Part shown: one piece after another, positions 7,227-17,780 of the stretch | How the letters are laid out: every line of letters begins with the position of its first letter | Position numbering within the stretch: position 1 is the first letter of the stretch | Assembly (NCBI GenBank): GCA_011947345.1 | Contig: JAAVTG010000638.1 | Coordinates: 1 to 29,917, forward strand | Length of the DNA: 29,917 nucleotides | Source of the DNA: Phytophthora quininea | Lineage: Eukaryota > Oomycota > Peronosporomycetes > Peronosporales > Peronosporaceae | Reading direction: 5' to 3' | Translations under genes and position numbers: made by a program | Notes under the pieces: model-generated | What the model was told of the DNA's origin: nothing | Seen by the model: the letters and a program-made list of their open reading frames with translations, nothing else | The model's database searches: none

Positions 7227-9498
7227 ATGCTGTCGGCTCGTCTGCGGCCGCTCTTCGCCGCCCGCCATGCTCGCTCCCTGCACCAGCCGCCCAGAGAGAA
7301 GCTCTTCGACAAGATTCTCGTGGCCAACCGCGGGGAGATCGCCGTGCGGGTCATGAAGACGTGCCAGAAATTGGGCATCAAGACCGTGGCCGTCTACTCG
7401 GAGCCAGACGTCAACTCTGTGGCCGTCCAGATGGCCGACGAAGCCATTTGTGTGGGACCTGCGCCTTCCAGTCAGAGCTATCTGAGTATCCCCAAGATCC
7501 TGGCTGCAGTGCAGGCCACTGGGGCTCAGGCTGTGCATCCAGGCTACGGCTTCTTGTCGGAGAATAAGGACTTCTGTGAAGCGCTACAGCAGATCGGAGT
7601 GGCCTTTATTGGGCCTGGACACGAAGCGATTCAGGCCATGGGAGATAAAATTGAGAGTAAACAGTTAGCCATGGACGCAGGGGTCAATACGATCCCTGGC
7701 TTCTTGGGAGAGATCGATACGCCCGAAGACGCAGTCAAAGTGGCGCAGGAGATCGGGTACCCAGTGATGATCAAGGCCAGCGCTGGTGGCGGCGGCAAAG
7801 GCATGCGAGTGGCCTACAATGATGAAGAGGTCAAGATGGGCTACAGACTCTCCAAGGAAGAGGCGGCCAGTAGTTTCGGAGACGATCGCATGTTCTTAGA
7901 GAAGTTCATTGAAGATCCTCGACACATTGAGATCCAATTGATCGCAGACACCCATGGCAACGTGGTGCCGCTACCCGAGAGAGAGTGCTCGATCCAAAGA
8001 AGGAACCAAAAGGTCATCGAGGAAGCGCCCAGTGTGCTGCTCGACCTGGAGACGAGAGCGGCCATGGGCAAACAAGCAGCCATGCTGGCCAGGAAAGTCA
8101 ACTACGTGAGTGCCGGAACGGTCGAGTTTCTGTGCGACAAGAACAAAACTTCTACTTCTTGGAGATGAACACTCGACTGCAGGTGGAACACCCTGTGACT
8201 GAGCTGATCTCCAAAGTAGATTTGGTAGAGCAGATGATTCGCGTGGCAGCGGGGCATAAGCTGCCGAAGGAGCTGGTGGAAGGCCCTGTCAAAATCCACG
8301 GCTGGGCCATGGAGAGTCGTGTGTACGCGGAAGACCCTCTGCGTGACTTCTTGCCGTCGATCGGCCGTCTGCTGCAGTACGAGGAGCCTGTGCATTTGCC
8401 TGGTGTGCGTGTAGACTCAGGTGTGAGCGAAGGCAGCGACATCTCCATGTTCTACGACCCCATGATCTCCAAACTCATCACGTACGGCAAGGACCGTCCG
8501 GAGTGTCTCGATAGGATGAAGACGGCGCTAGACAATTACGTTATTCGTGGCCCTGGCAACAACGTTTCCTTCCTTCAGGATGTCTTCCGACACCCTCGCT
8601 TCGTGAGCGGCAAAATCACGACAAAGTTCATCGACGAAGAGTATCCGGACGGCTTCGTCGGCGTCAAATTGACGACAGATGAGAGCGAAGATCTGGCGGT
8701 GGTCGGCGCTATCATGCACATCAAGAAGACCAATGCAAGCAGTCAGATCTCCGGCCGTATCCAGTCGACTACCGACGGAGGTAACGCTGTTTCCGCTTAT
8801 CTAAACGGAGATGGCCTGGAGGTGATGCCGCACCCAGTAGGAACAGTACCTCACCTGCGTGTTCCTGTCCCTGGACTCTCATCCAAAGAGCTGATTGCAA
8901 TCGCAGAGCGCAACAATCTCGCTAGTCTAGGTGAGAAGCTGTTCGTCAGTATTGACGGTCCCTTCGGCGAGGCAAAGCCCGTTGTGGTCGTGGACCTCGA
9001 AGTGGACGACAAATTCCATCGATCGCAGACTGTAACATTGGCCTATGTCGGCAACAAGTGGCACGTTGTGGCCAATGTGGACTGGTCGTTGAACAGTCCG
9101 CTCTTTAAAGCTTCGTACCTGAAGCAAGACGGCCCTGAGAACGCTCAGTTGGCCTCACAAATGCTCACAACACTTCCCGAGGGCTTCCGACTTCAGTTCC
9201 ACGGCGCAGTGCATGACGTCATTGTGCGCAATGAACTGGAAGCCGCCTATGGCCAGCACATGCAACCTAAGCCAGAAGTCGACACATCCAACTTGCTGCT
9301 TTGCCCTATGCCTGGCATGTTGATCTCGGTGGCTGTGGAGGTTGGGGAGCATGTTGAACTCGGCCAAGAACTGGCAGTCGTGGAGGCCATGAAAATGCAG
9401 AACGTGCTGCGCTCCGAGAAGAAGGGGGTCATCAAAAGGTCGTACGCAATGCCGGCGACTCACTCAAGGTCGACGAGGTGATCCTCGAGTACGAGTAA
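7227..9498 (+). CDS. PCCA: Propionyl-CoA carboxylase alpha chain, mitochondrial (two frameshifts)
   Basis: Biotin-dependent acyl-CoA carboxylase subunit of about 757 residues that carboxylates biotin for propionyl-CoA to methylmalonyl-CoA conversion. The N-terminus [17 protein letters not shown] is a typical mitochondrial presequence. Order of domains: biotin carboxylase N-domain ([15 protein letters not shown]), ATP-grasp ([41 protein letters not shown]), carboxylase C-domain ([17 protein letters not shown]), a linker/BT region, then the biotinyl domain with EAMKMQN (biotin Lys codon 9392-9394). The PCCA-like FLPSIGRL and the linker favour PCCA over methylcrotonyl-CoA carboxylase alpha. Two one-base losses break the frame, both in A runs: about 8145 (AACAAAACTTC) and about 9437 (ATCAAAAGG). 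Restoring the frame gives unbroken conservation through to TAA 9496-9498. An essential-looking gene with two homopolymer breaks argues for assembly error. The partner beta chain is not in the window. Confidence 0.88.
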
Positions 9499-9587
9499 GT
9501 TGTAAGCAACTTCCAATCTAAAAGATTTGTTTGGTGGCTCTTGGACAAAACGTCGGATCGGATCTGGAGCTCCTACTTGTCTTCAAG

Positions 9588-10309
9588 ATGGCTCCTTCCG
9601 TCTGGATCTGGTTGTCTGCGTTGCTACTTGTAGGCGAATGTGCTGCAGACTCGTCGGTCTACAAGCTGCACAGCGACTCGAGCTGCAAGTCCACGCCAAA
9701 CATCATCGGCTTCCAAGAATCGTCGGACTCGGTCTGCACTGCGATCACCTCGTGCACAAGCGTCAACATTGACGGCGAAAGTTTGTACTGGGACCGAGCC
9801 TGCGAGACGGCCGACTACAACACAGTGGCGTCCAATGTCTTTGGCAGTGAGTTGTATCTGCTCATGGAGATTTACGAGTCTGGCGAGGGCTGCAAGACGC
9901 TGCTTTCTGGCGCCGCTTTCTTGGCTGACGGTAGTTGTCTGGTCACTGACAATGGACTCTCAAGCATGAAGGTGAAGCTGTACGACGATGGTTCGGCGAC
10001 TTTGACCATTTTCGTGGGCTTACCTGCAGCGGCACAGCAGCAAAAGTCACGACAATCGCTGCCACAACACTTGCGAGCCATTCGTGCACCAACGACGCTC
10101 TTGTGTTCTACTTGAGCAACGCCACCACCACCACAATTACTACGACAACGACAACGACAACGACAACAACGAATTCTACTGCTACGAAATCAAACAAAAC
10201 CATCTCGACGACCACGTCCGAGTCTGCGCCGAGTTCTTTCAGCGACTCGATGCTGTTGACGGCAACAATCTCAGCGACGTTGGGGGTGGCCATCACCTTA
10301 CTACTCTGA
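9588..10309 (+). CDS. Secreted Thr-rich protein, probably GPI-anchored (one frameshift)
   Basis: No family recognised; about 240 residues. ATG 9588 opens a clear signal peptide (MAPSVWIWLSALLLVGECAA). The ectodomain holds many spaced cysteines (SSCKST, DSVCTAITSCTS, RACET, EGCKT, GSCLV), followed by a Thr tract coded by ACN repeats, an Asn/Thr/Ser-rich stalk, and a hydrophobic tail (LLTATISATLGVAITLLL) ending directly at TGA 10307-10309. The Ser-Phe-Ser-Asp-Ser before the tail fits a GPI omega site. One base is missing near 10018-10024: the literal frame loses the cysteines there and stops at 10115, while the next frame continues with TCSGTAAKVTT and the anchor. It starts only 89 bp after the carboxylase stop. 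A wall or cell-surface role is inferred from layout only. Confidence 0.65.
10124..10171 (+). repeat. ACN triplet microsatellite coding poly-Thr
   Basis: Sixteen near-perfect ACN codons (ACC, ACA, ACG, with one ATT) in the stalk region of the GPI-type protein. Such tracts change length by slippage and would lengthen or shorten the Thr stalk. Confidence 0.8.
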
Positions 10310-10384
10310 GCTGCAGTCATTGGAAAGATAACGAGATGAAAAACAATGTTCATGAAGGAATTAAATATGGTGTCGCTCGTCCTC

Positions 10385-12113
10385 CTACTGACAAGCTTGC
10401 TGCAGTGCATTCACCACTTCGTTGGAAGCTTTGTACTTTGCAGGACGAAGACAAGGGAACTGGAACTCCGGAGTCTCCTGGGAGTGGGGGAACTTGCGCT
10501 GCACCACGACTGGCGGGTGGGTCTCGGGGTTGTTCGTGTGCGTTGCTGCGTTCTGCGACCGTCGGAACGCTCGGAGCTGGTGTTGAACCTTCCGCTGGGC
10601 CAGATCTCGACACTTGTCGCTCTTGTCGCGAATCCGATCAAGAGCGCGCGGGGTGAAGGAGAAATACGGCGAGAAGCAGTCGACGCGGTTGAGCGCAACG
10701 AGCTCCACCGTCGGGGAATCGCCTACGACCGTGTACGCACGCGTTTGCTGGCCCGCGATAAACATCTCGAAGCCGAAGAAGCCTGCGCTCTTCGGTATGG
10801 AACGGTACACGCGATCGAACCGCGTGCACTTGCTGCTTCCATGAGTGAGACCCAGACGGCCATCGGTGACGACGTTCGTATTGAATGTCGACTTCCAGTC
10901 GCACACGACCGGATCTCACAACGTAGAACGCGCCGACCGATTCTCCTTGCGTGTACAAGACTTCTCCTCTCTTAAGCGGCACATCGATCGAGACGAGCTC
11001 GAAGAAATGCAGTTTGTTCTCCACAGTCGCGAAACAGCGTCACTTCGGTGTGCAGCCAGTTGACAAGGTGCTTTCGTCGTCGTGTTTGACACCTCGCCAA
11101 CGTTTTGTGGTAGTCCTCGGCCATGATCATCAGCACTTCGCACCCAATCGCAGGTTGTGTCGTCGAAACTCCGGCCGCATTGCCAGGATGGAGTGGCAAT
11201 GCAGCCTGCACATCAGCACCGCGGGTGGCGTTCTCCAGCTGAAGGGCGATGTCTCCAAACGCAGCGTTTTTCGTGACGGCGGCCACCTTTTCACCATCAA
11301 TAAGAATGTGCACCTCGCCACTCAAAATGAGGTAGCAGGCGTCACCAAGATCGCCTTTGCGAAAGACAAATTCGTGCGGACGGAAGGCTCGGTAGCGAGC
11401 CAGCTTGGCGATTTCGGTGGCCTGGTTCAGGTCCAAGAAGGTCGACATGGACGGGATCTTCATGATCCAGCGAGCGATGCACTGCAACTCGACGATATTG
11501 CGGTCGCCCGGTTCTTTCGGGACGCCCTGCTGCAAGATCTCCTCATCCGTGACGACGTGGTCCGAGAAGCGGGAAAGAAGACTTGGAAGTCCTTCCGTTC
11601 TCGAATCCACGCCGGGAAAACTTCGCGATCCCCTCCACTTTGTACTGGCGCTGGCGTCGGTGCTGTAATCGCAGAAGTGGTGGTTGTCGGTCTCACTTCT
11701 TGAATTTCGGGTTGTCTGGTACTGTCGTCGTCCCTGTTGTCCATAACTTCGGACGCATTTCGAACGAGAGGGAGTTTGCTCTCTTTCCGGACTGTTTTAT
11801 CGCGAGGCGAATGGATGGGAACGGTATGCGGCCTCACAATGTCGAGAAGAGTGACGAAGCCATCTCGACCGCTGTTTCTCGCACTGAGTTCGCGAGGAGA
11901 ACTGAGAGCATTCGCAGACGAGTGGAGCGCCTTGAGCTCGGACACGCCCGCTGAATTTTTAGCCATCATTGCTGCGGCGATGGCCGACGTCGCTCGCGCC
12001 GACGCCACCACGAACTTGGTGTACACATAGATTGGGTTTGTCGACTGGGTGGTCGGGCCTCGAGGAGTTTGCTTCTGCTGCAGATGCTGTTGCCCTTGCT
12101 GTTGAGATGCCAT
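10385..12113 (-). CDS. Protein with two cyclic-nucleotide-binding domains (three frameshifts)
   Basis: About 575 residues. ATG 12113 begins a Gln-rich leader (MASQQQGQQHLQQKQ), then a low-complexity Ser/Pro/Thr region. The first cNMP-binding domain runs roughly 11500-11100: FLDLNQATEIAKLARYRAF, FVFRKGDLGDACYLILSGEV, and a phosphate cassette AAFGDIALQLENATRGA. The second runs about 11030-10700: LHFFELVSIDVPLKRGEV, GAFYVVRSGRV, SAGFFGFEMFIAG. No kinase or channel domain is visible, so this could be a cAMP/cGMP-sensing regulator or scaffold. The first cassette lacks the classic GE..L..G..R..T pattern, so ligand binding is uncertain. The frame changes at about 11575-11615 (one base missing), about 11030 and about 10880-10910 (each one base extra or two missing). 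The minus-strand stop is at 10385. The LTR of a retrotransposon ends about 140 bp upstream of the start codon. Confidence 0.72.
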
Positions 12114-12253
12114 CGCTGGGTGAGAATCAGCAGACACGAGGAATTAAGGCTTCAGCATTACGTGAAGTGCCAATGTCGAGCATTTTCAGCGACTATATTT
12201 ACTTGTTTACGTGTTGTCCTCTTCTTCGAGGACGAGCGTCAATTTCCACTAAA

Positions 12254-12531
12254 TGTAGCGCGTGGTTCAGGTTGAAAGCCTTGCCCTCGTTACACTTCGA
12301 TGAAGGAATGCGGTTGCAGTCCTTATCAGCTGGTACCAACTTGCAGTTGCAGTTGAACTCGAAGACACACCATGGGCTCCATGGTGTGCTGCTCGCAGTG
12401 GCGAGTTGCCGGGGTAGTTTAGACACTTTCCTTTTGCTTTCATCTAAGCAATACACTCGGCAAGTACAACATTCGGAAGTGCCAGCTTCCCAAACACTGT
12501 GTCAACGTTCGTCTACCGTGGACGCACTACA
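12254..12531 (+). repeat. 5' LTR of the Ty3/gypsy element
   Basis: 278 bp, beginning TGTAGCGCG and ending CGCACTACA, so it has the usual TG...CA ends. It is repeated at 17491-17768 with four mismatches by eye. At 12366-12388 there is a 23-bp hairpin with two 10-bp arms (CACACCATGG) around a 3-bp loop. Confidence 0.95.
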
Positions 12532-12563
12532 AAGTTAACTTTAGTGAACCCAGCGTTCACACG

Positions 12564-13545
12564 ATGAAGACTCGTAACAACAACGGCGAAACTTCGGGCG
12601 ATGCTGAAGAAACGAAGACCATGAGTGTCCCGCTGTTCGCTCCGGTCGTCGCACCGCGAATTTCGTCGACGTCCCACTCTGAGTTAATCAAGTGGAAGAA
12701 GGCCCGAGCGGAATATGAAGAAAGCGTGAAGGCCCGGAGCAAGGGTGACCAAGAGCTGTATGATCGCCTGTGCGAGAGTATCAAGAGCACGTTCGACGAC
12801 AAGCTCCTGGACGCACTTTGCACTTACCGGTGGAAGATCGCGAAGAATGATGTGACGGATGCACGTATTACGACTGAGATAGACATCATCATCAATAGTG
12901 TCAAAAACGACACTCTACCGGACGTCGACCAACTGTTCGCAAAGAACTCCGTCTCGATATGGCGGAGACCGACGTTGCGGAGCGAGTTTTGAAGTATTTC
13001 ATGACTTGCAGCCGCGTGATCGATGATCACGGACTGGTAACGTGCTTTGAAGGCGCGAACGGTCCCAAAGAAAAGTGCAAACTGCTAATTGAGTCGCTGT
13101 CGCCCAATGAGTTGAAGGCTGACGTTAAAACGGCAATCCGGTTTCAGTCTCCTGAAGCCCGCAACGACGAGCAAAAGCTCCACGACCTGATCCTAGAAAA
13201 GGCGCTTGAGCAGGACCGAGAATTCCGTCGCCGCAAGCGCTCTCGCTACGATGAGCAGCTCGCTAAGCCCGACAAAGCACCTAAGCTACAGGGAAAGGCG
13301 CGCACGAAGGAGCAACGGGCTCGAGGCCAGCGCAGCGGCCACAACATGAATGTCTCCCGCTCCGGTGATTCTGATCGTGTTGTCGCCAATCCAGCAGTGG
13401 AAAAGACTCGGCCAGCAGCGCCAAAGACGGTTGTCTCAAGTGTGGTGGTGCACATTATGTGGCCTCTTGTCCCTCAGCTTCGACCTCCGAGAAAAGGAGC
13501 TTCCAAAGAAGTTTCATTCGCGCCGACCAGATAAATCTCGTATGA
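12564..13545 (+). CDS. Retrotransposon Gag-like protein (two frameshifts)
   Basis: About 327 residues from ATG 12564, 32 bp after the 5' LTR. The helical central region (RAEYEESVKARSKG...; KCKLLIESLSP) is typical of gypsy Gag. A Lys/Arg-rich segment follows, then a zinc knuckle CLKCGGAHYVASC (C-x2-C-x3-H-x4-C, one residue shorter than the usual x4 spacing) at about 13432-13470. The frame is broken by one missing base at about 12942 and another at about 13405-13412. Its own frame ends at TGA 13543-13545, overlapping the pol ATG (13542-13544) as ATGA. That suggests termination-coupled re-initiation of pol. Confidence 0.75.
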
Positions 13546-16500
13546 AGCGACTTAAGGAACGCTTAGGTGGGGTCAGTACAATCCTCCTAAACGATGTTCT
13601 GGAGCTACAGTACTGTGCCGACACAGGTTCGGACAGGTGCTTGATTAGTAGGACCAACTATGAAGAACTTGTCAAACGTGATAGTGGAGTGATTTCTACC
13701 CAGTTGGGTAGAGCGGTCGTCGGCAAGGCTGTTGGTGGACACGACGTCGAAGCTCGAGAATCAGTTGAAGTGAGAATCCGCCTTCACACTGCTGCGGGTC
13801 CTGTTGAGCCTGCGGACCCCGTGTCCTGCCTCATCATTGAGCAACAAGAGGATGAATTTATCGTGGGAAAAGACGTGTTGTTGTCCTTGGGGATTGACGT
13901 GGAGCGTCAACTAGAACAATTAGCTGGTAGCCAATTGGAAGATGTGGACCCATTCGACAACGACGACGAGCTCCGTCCTGGCCATGCAAATGACAATGAT
14001 ATTCGTGATGGTATCGAGAGATTGTTGTCTGCGGCTTTGGAAAACGGGTTTCCAATAGACGCATTGGCCGAGCTACGCCGAATCACTACGAAGCATGACA
14101 TTTGGCGGGTAGTACTATGTGACGATCCGCCCGCAAAGGTTCCCCATACAAACTACGCCTCAAGCCGGATGCACGTCCTTTCAGATGCAAAGCTCGGCAG
14201 TATGCGCCGCTGCAGACCAAGTTCTTACGTGAATTCAACCAGTCTCTTGTTGAACTTGGGTGGGTTTATAAAAACCCAAGTAGCCGCTGGGCGTGTGCAG
14301 CGTTGCCTGTGCGAAAGCCAAAGGTCGACGAGTTCCGGCAAGCAGTAGACTACAAACCGCTGAACTCAATGACAGAACCAATTGCAGGTGTGATGCCGAA
14401 CTTGAAGACTAAACTAGAGCGACTTCGCGGTAAACAGCACTACGGTCTTTTCGACTTTATTCGCAGCTTCTGGCAGCTTGGAGTGCATCCGGACAGCAGA
14501 GAACTACTCTCCTACATGACAGATGAAGGTGTATTTACACCAACTCGTGTGATGCAAGGCAGCTGCGACTCAGCGTTGCATTTTCAAGTTTCGATGGAGA
14601 ATTGCTTTGCAGAATTACTGAACGAGCACTTGCTCATCTGGATTGATGATTTACTGTCGTTTGCGGATACTATTCCTGAATACCTTGCAATACTTGAAAG
14701 ACTGTTTGACCTGGTCAACAAGTTCGGATTGAAGCTAAGTCTCAAGAAGTCCTCGCTCTACCAACAATCTGTGACGTGGTGTGGCAAAGTCATTGATGCA
14801 ACAGGTGTCCGTCATGACCCTAAACGGATCGATGCTCTTTCAGCGATGCCTCCGCCAGCCACCGCCGGTCAACTGCAGCAATTTATTTGCGCCAGCAACT
14901 GGATGCGTGATAGTCTCGTCGACTACGCGCGCATCATCCGCCCTCTTCAACTGCTACTAGACCGAGCGTTGACTGGCAAACGCAAAACAAAGAGAGTCGC
15001 CTCGGGTATCAGCATTACCATGTCGACGGAAGAGTTGGCAAGTTTTGACCAAGTAAAAGCCCTCCTCCGCCGCTCAGCAATGATGGTTCACCCACAGGAT
15101 AGAGCGACATTCTGCTTGTTTGCAGACGCCAGCGACGCGGGATGGGCCTCCATCTTGACACAAGTTGTGGAATGGGAACAAGGCGTAGCCATCACTGATC
15201 AGAAGCACGAATTGCTCATTTGCAAGGGCGGCACTTTCACTGGCGCTCAGCTTCATTGGAGCGTAATTGAAAAAGAGGCGTATCCAATAGTGCTGTCCTG
15301 CGAAGATCTGGATTACTTACTGCTAAGACCGAATGGCTTCAAAGTCTTTTGCGACCACAGGAACTTGGTCCATGTTTTCTCGCCTGGTGGTGAAATTAAA
15401 AAGCATGTGCGCGGTAAATTATTGCGTTGGGCGATAAAATTGATGGAGTACAACTACACTATCGTCCACATCGAGGGTGTACACAATTTGTGGGCGGATA
15501 TGATTAGCCGCTGGGGCGGCGCTGGATCTCCACCGTTGTCGGCATCTCCATCAGCTCATTTCAAACGACTGACGCGCTCTGCAGCCAAAGCTTCGCAGCG
15601 ACCGGTACTGCGCCCTCTTGACGATGAAGGCTTCACGTGGCCAACTTTGAAGGAAATTGCGGCGACGCAGAAAGCGCATGCAGCTTTGCTGCCGGCAGAG
15701 TCGGAGACCGACGAACACGGAGTGCATCGAGTCCAAGGAATGATTTGGATACCCTCTACTGCTAAATCACTACTCCTGCGTGTCATGATCATTGCTCACT
15801 GCGGCGCCCAGGGTCACCGCGGCGAGGCCGTCGTACTGAACCAGCTACGGAGAATTTTTCGGTCGCTAATCTAACGCAACTAGTGCGTCGTTTCCTGCGC
15901 TCCTGCCTACTCTGTCAGCATATCAAGGGAGGCAGGATAGTGCCAAGACCTTGGGGTGAACTTTATCGTGCTGACATTCGAAACGGAGCAATACACTTCG
16001 ACTATCTATACCTCGGCGAGGGCTTCGGTAACTGCAAGTACCTGCTTGTTTTAAAGGACAACTTCACGCACTACTGCGAACTTGTGCCTTGTGATACACC
16101 AACAAGTGAGGTAACAGTTGAGGCGTTGCTCGGGTGGCACAGTCGTTTCGGTATTCCTTCGGTATGGGTTAGCGACAACGGATCGCACTTCAAGAACCAA
16201 GTTGTTGCTGACCTGTGCCGGCGACTGAAGTGTCAACAGCAGTTTGTCGTGGCATACAGCCCGTGGGTTAACGGCTCGGTAGAACGTGCGAACCGCGATA
16301 TTCTGCAAGTTTTCCGAGCTATGATCATGGAGTACAAATTATCGCATCAAGACTGGATCTACTTAGTGCCTCTTGTTCAAGCGAACATGAATCACTCCCC
16401 AGTGGCTTCGTTAGCCAATCAAGCACCCGTTGAGGTTTTCACGGGACTTCCATGCCCCTCTCCAGCCTACTTGCTCTACCTACCCAATGAGCAACTAAAG

Positions 16501-17099
16501 GAAATCTCGATTTCGAGTGAAACAATTGTGAAGCAGCTTGAACAGCTACGGAAGAGTATTGAAGAGATGCATCGTGCTGTCACCGACAAACGTGAGAAGA
16601 TAACGCTCCTGAACAAGCGAAAGTCCAGAGGTGCACAAATCGTCAACTTTGCTGTGGGTGATTATGTCCTCCGATCACGTGTCGATGAGCGACGACACAG
16701 TAAGTTGCTCGTGACATGGGTCGGTCCCTACGTTATCACCCGTGCAGACTCGCACTCCTTCCGTGTTCGCCACCTCATCACCGGTGTTGAGCAAGATGTT
16801 CACGCCTCTCGTCTAAAGTTCTACGCTGACAGTGATTTGGAGGTCACGGATGAACTTTTGAGCATGTCGCTGCACAAGGTATTGTGCTTAAGATCGAGCA
16901 ACTTATCAAGCACCGCTGGAATGAACAAAGCCAACGCTTTGAGTTGCTTGTGAGCTGGTGCGGATTAGAGTCTATAGAGGACTCCTGGGAGCCTCTGCAG
17001 TCGCTGAGCAAGGATGTCCCTGCTCTGGTCCGAGCCTACGTTGCCGCAGCCAGCGACAGCAAATTAGCTTCAGCATTCGACAAGATGAGCTCAGATTAA
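13542..17099 (+). CDS. Retrotransposon Pol polyprotein: PR-RT-RH-IN-chromodomain (three frameshifts)
   Basis: About 1186 residues from ATG 13542. Retropepsin: CADTGSDRCLIS (Asp27). Reverse transcriptase: FDFIRSFWQLGV and the catalytic box LIWIDDLLSFA, with Trp where most relatives have Tyr (14639-14650). RNase H: LFADASDAGWASIL, SVIEKEAYPIV, VFCDHRNLVHVF. Integrase: an HHCC-type finger ending CLLCQ, then the DDE core with HFDYL, VSDNGSHFKN and NGSVERANRD. C-terminal chromodomain: IEQLIKHRW, LLVSWCG, DSWEPLQSL. All catalytic acidic residues are present. One base is missing at about 14147 (C run; KVPxYKLRLKP), about 15858 (T run; RRIFSVANL) and about 16858 (DELLEHVAAQG). With these allowed for, the frame runs unbroken to TAA 17097-17099. 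Apart from the three slips it looks capable of activity. Confidence 0.88.
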
Positions 17100-17490
17100 G
17101 CTCTCGTGCTACAGTGTAGCAACTCTACGGTTGCTTAAGGTTGTACAGCGGTTGCTGCAACCTTTTTGTTGGTAGTACCAATTTTCTACAGCAACTTGAA
17201 ATATCCTGACAGTGTCACGATAATAAACCACAGTGTGGGTTGTTGCAGATACATAAAGCAACGTTTTGGATAGCCGTGCTAACCAATGTGATCAGCAACA
17301 GTAGTTGACGCGCCATGCATGGCAGTAGCCACATGACGGTCATTTACTTGATCAATACATCAAATAACAATATCTCAGTAGTTGGTGTGGTACAGTGTAC
17401 CAGTCAATATGGTACAGTGTACCTATATGATATTGAAGCAATTCCGCTGCCAACTCAATTCAAGCTGCCGAAAGCAAGGCTTGGGGGAAT
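17100..17490 (+). other. 3' untranslated segment of the retroelement
   Basis: 391 bp between the pol stop and the 3' LTR with no coding potential. It holds two copies of a 13-bp palindrome and, just before the LTR, the run TTGGGGGAAT (17481-17490). The purines 17483-17489 are the best candidate for the polypurine tract priming plus-strand synthesis. Confidence 0.55.
17389..17423. repeat. Pair of 13-bp palindromes
   Basis: GGTACAGTGTACC occurs at 17389-17401 and again at 17411-17423. Each copy is itself an inverted repeat (GGTAC-AGT-GTACC). They lie in the noncoding 3' part of the retroelement, about 70-100 bp before the 3' LTR. Confidence 0.85.
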
Positions 17491-17768
17491 TGTAGCGCGG
17501 GGTTCAGGTTGAAAGCCTTGCCCTCGTTACACTTCGATAAAGGAATGCGGTTGCAGTCCTTATCAGCTGGTACCAACTTGCAGTTGCAGTTGAACTCGAA
17601 GACACACCATGGGCTCCATGGTGTGCTGCTCGCAGAGGCGAGTTGCCGGGGTAGTTTAGACACTTTCCTTTTGCTTTCATCTAAGCAATACACTCGGTAA
17701 GTACAACATTCGGAAGTGCCAGCTTCCCAAACACTGTGTCAACGTTCGTCTACCGTGGACGCACTACA
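17491..17768 (+). repeat. 3' LTR of the Ty3/gypsy element
   Basis: 278 bp, same ends and length as the 5' LTR. Differences seen: T/G near base 10, G/A in GATGAAGG/GATAAAGG, T/A in GCAGTGGCG/GCAGAGGCG, C/T in CGGCAAG/CGGTAAG. The last base is 17768; what follows is not the sequence that precedes the 5' LTR. Confidence 0.95.
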
Positions 17769-17780
17769 ATGATTCACCTT

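Larger units (their letters stand above)
12254..17768 (+). mobile_element. Ty3/gypsy LTR retrotransposon with chromodomain
   Basis: Full-length element of 5515 bp: 278-bp LTRs at both ends, gag with a zinc knuckle, then protease, reverse transcriptase, RNase H, integrase and a C-terminal chromodomain. That order and the chromodomain place it with the chromoviruses of Ty3/gypsy. I count four substitutions and no indels between the two LTRs, so it is a young insertion. No target-site duplication is seen: the five bases before the element are CTAAA and the five after are ATGAT. The 3' side runs straight into a chromodomain remnant of another element. Recombination or a flank deletion after insertion would explain this. 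I did not recognise a tRNA primer-binding site in the first 30 bases after the 5' LTR. Confidence 0.93.

Noticed and set aside
10124..10171. CRISPR-like or tandem-array structure
   Set aside because: It is a plain ACN codon microsatellite without spacers.
10103..10309. Separate small Thr-rich gene
   Set aside because: It begins inside a stalk without a leader and completes the upstream secreted protein after one missing base.
13500..13545. Programmed -1 frameshift at the gag/pol junction
   Set aside because: No X XXY YYZ slippery site in the gag frame near the junction; the ATGA overlap is a simpler explanation.
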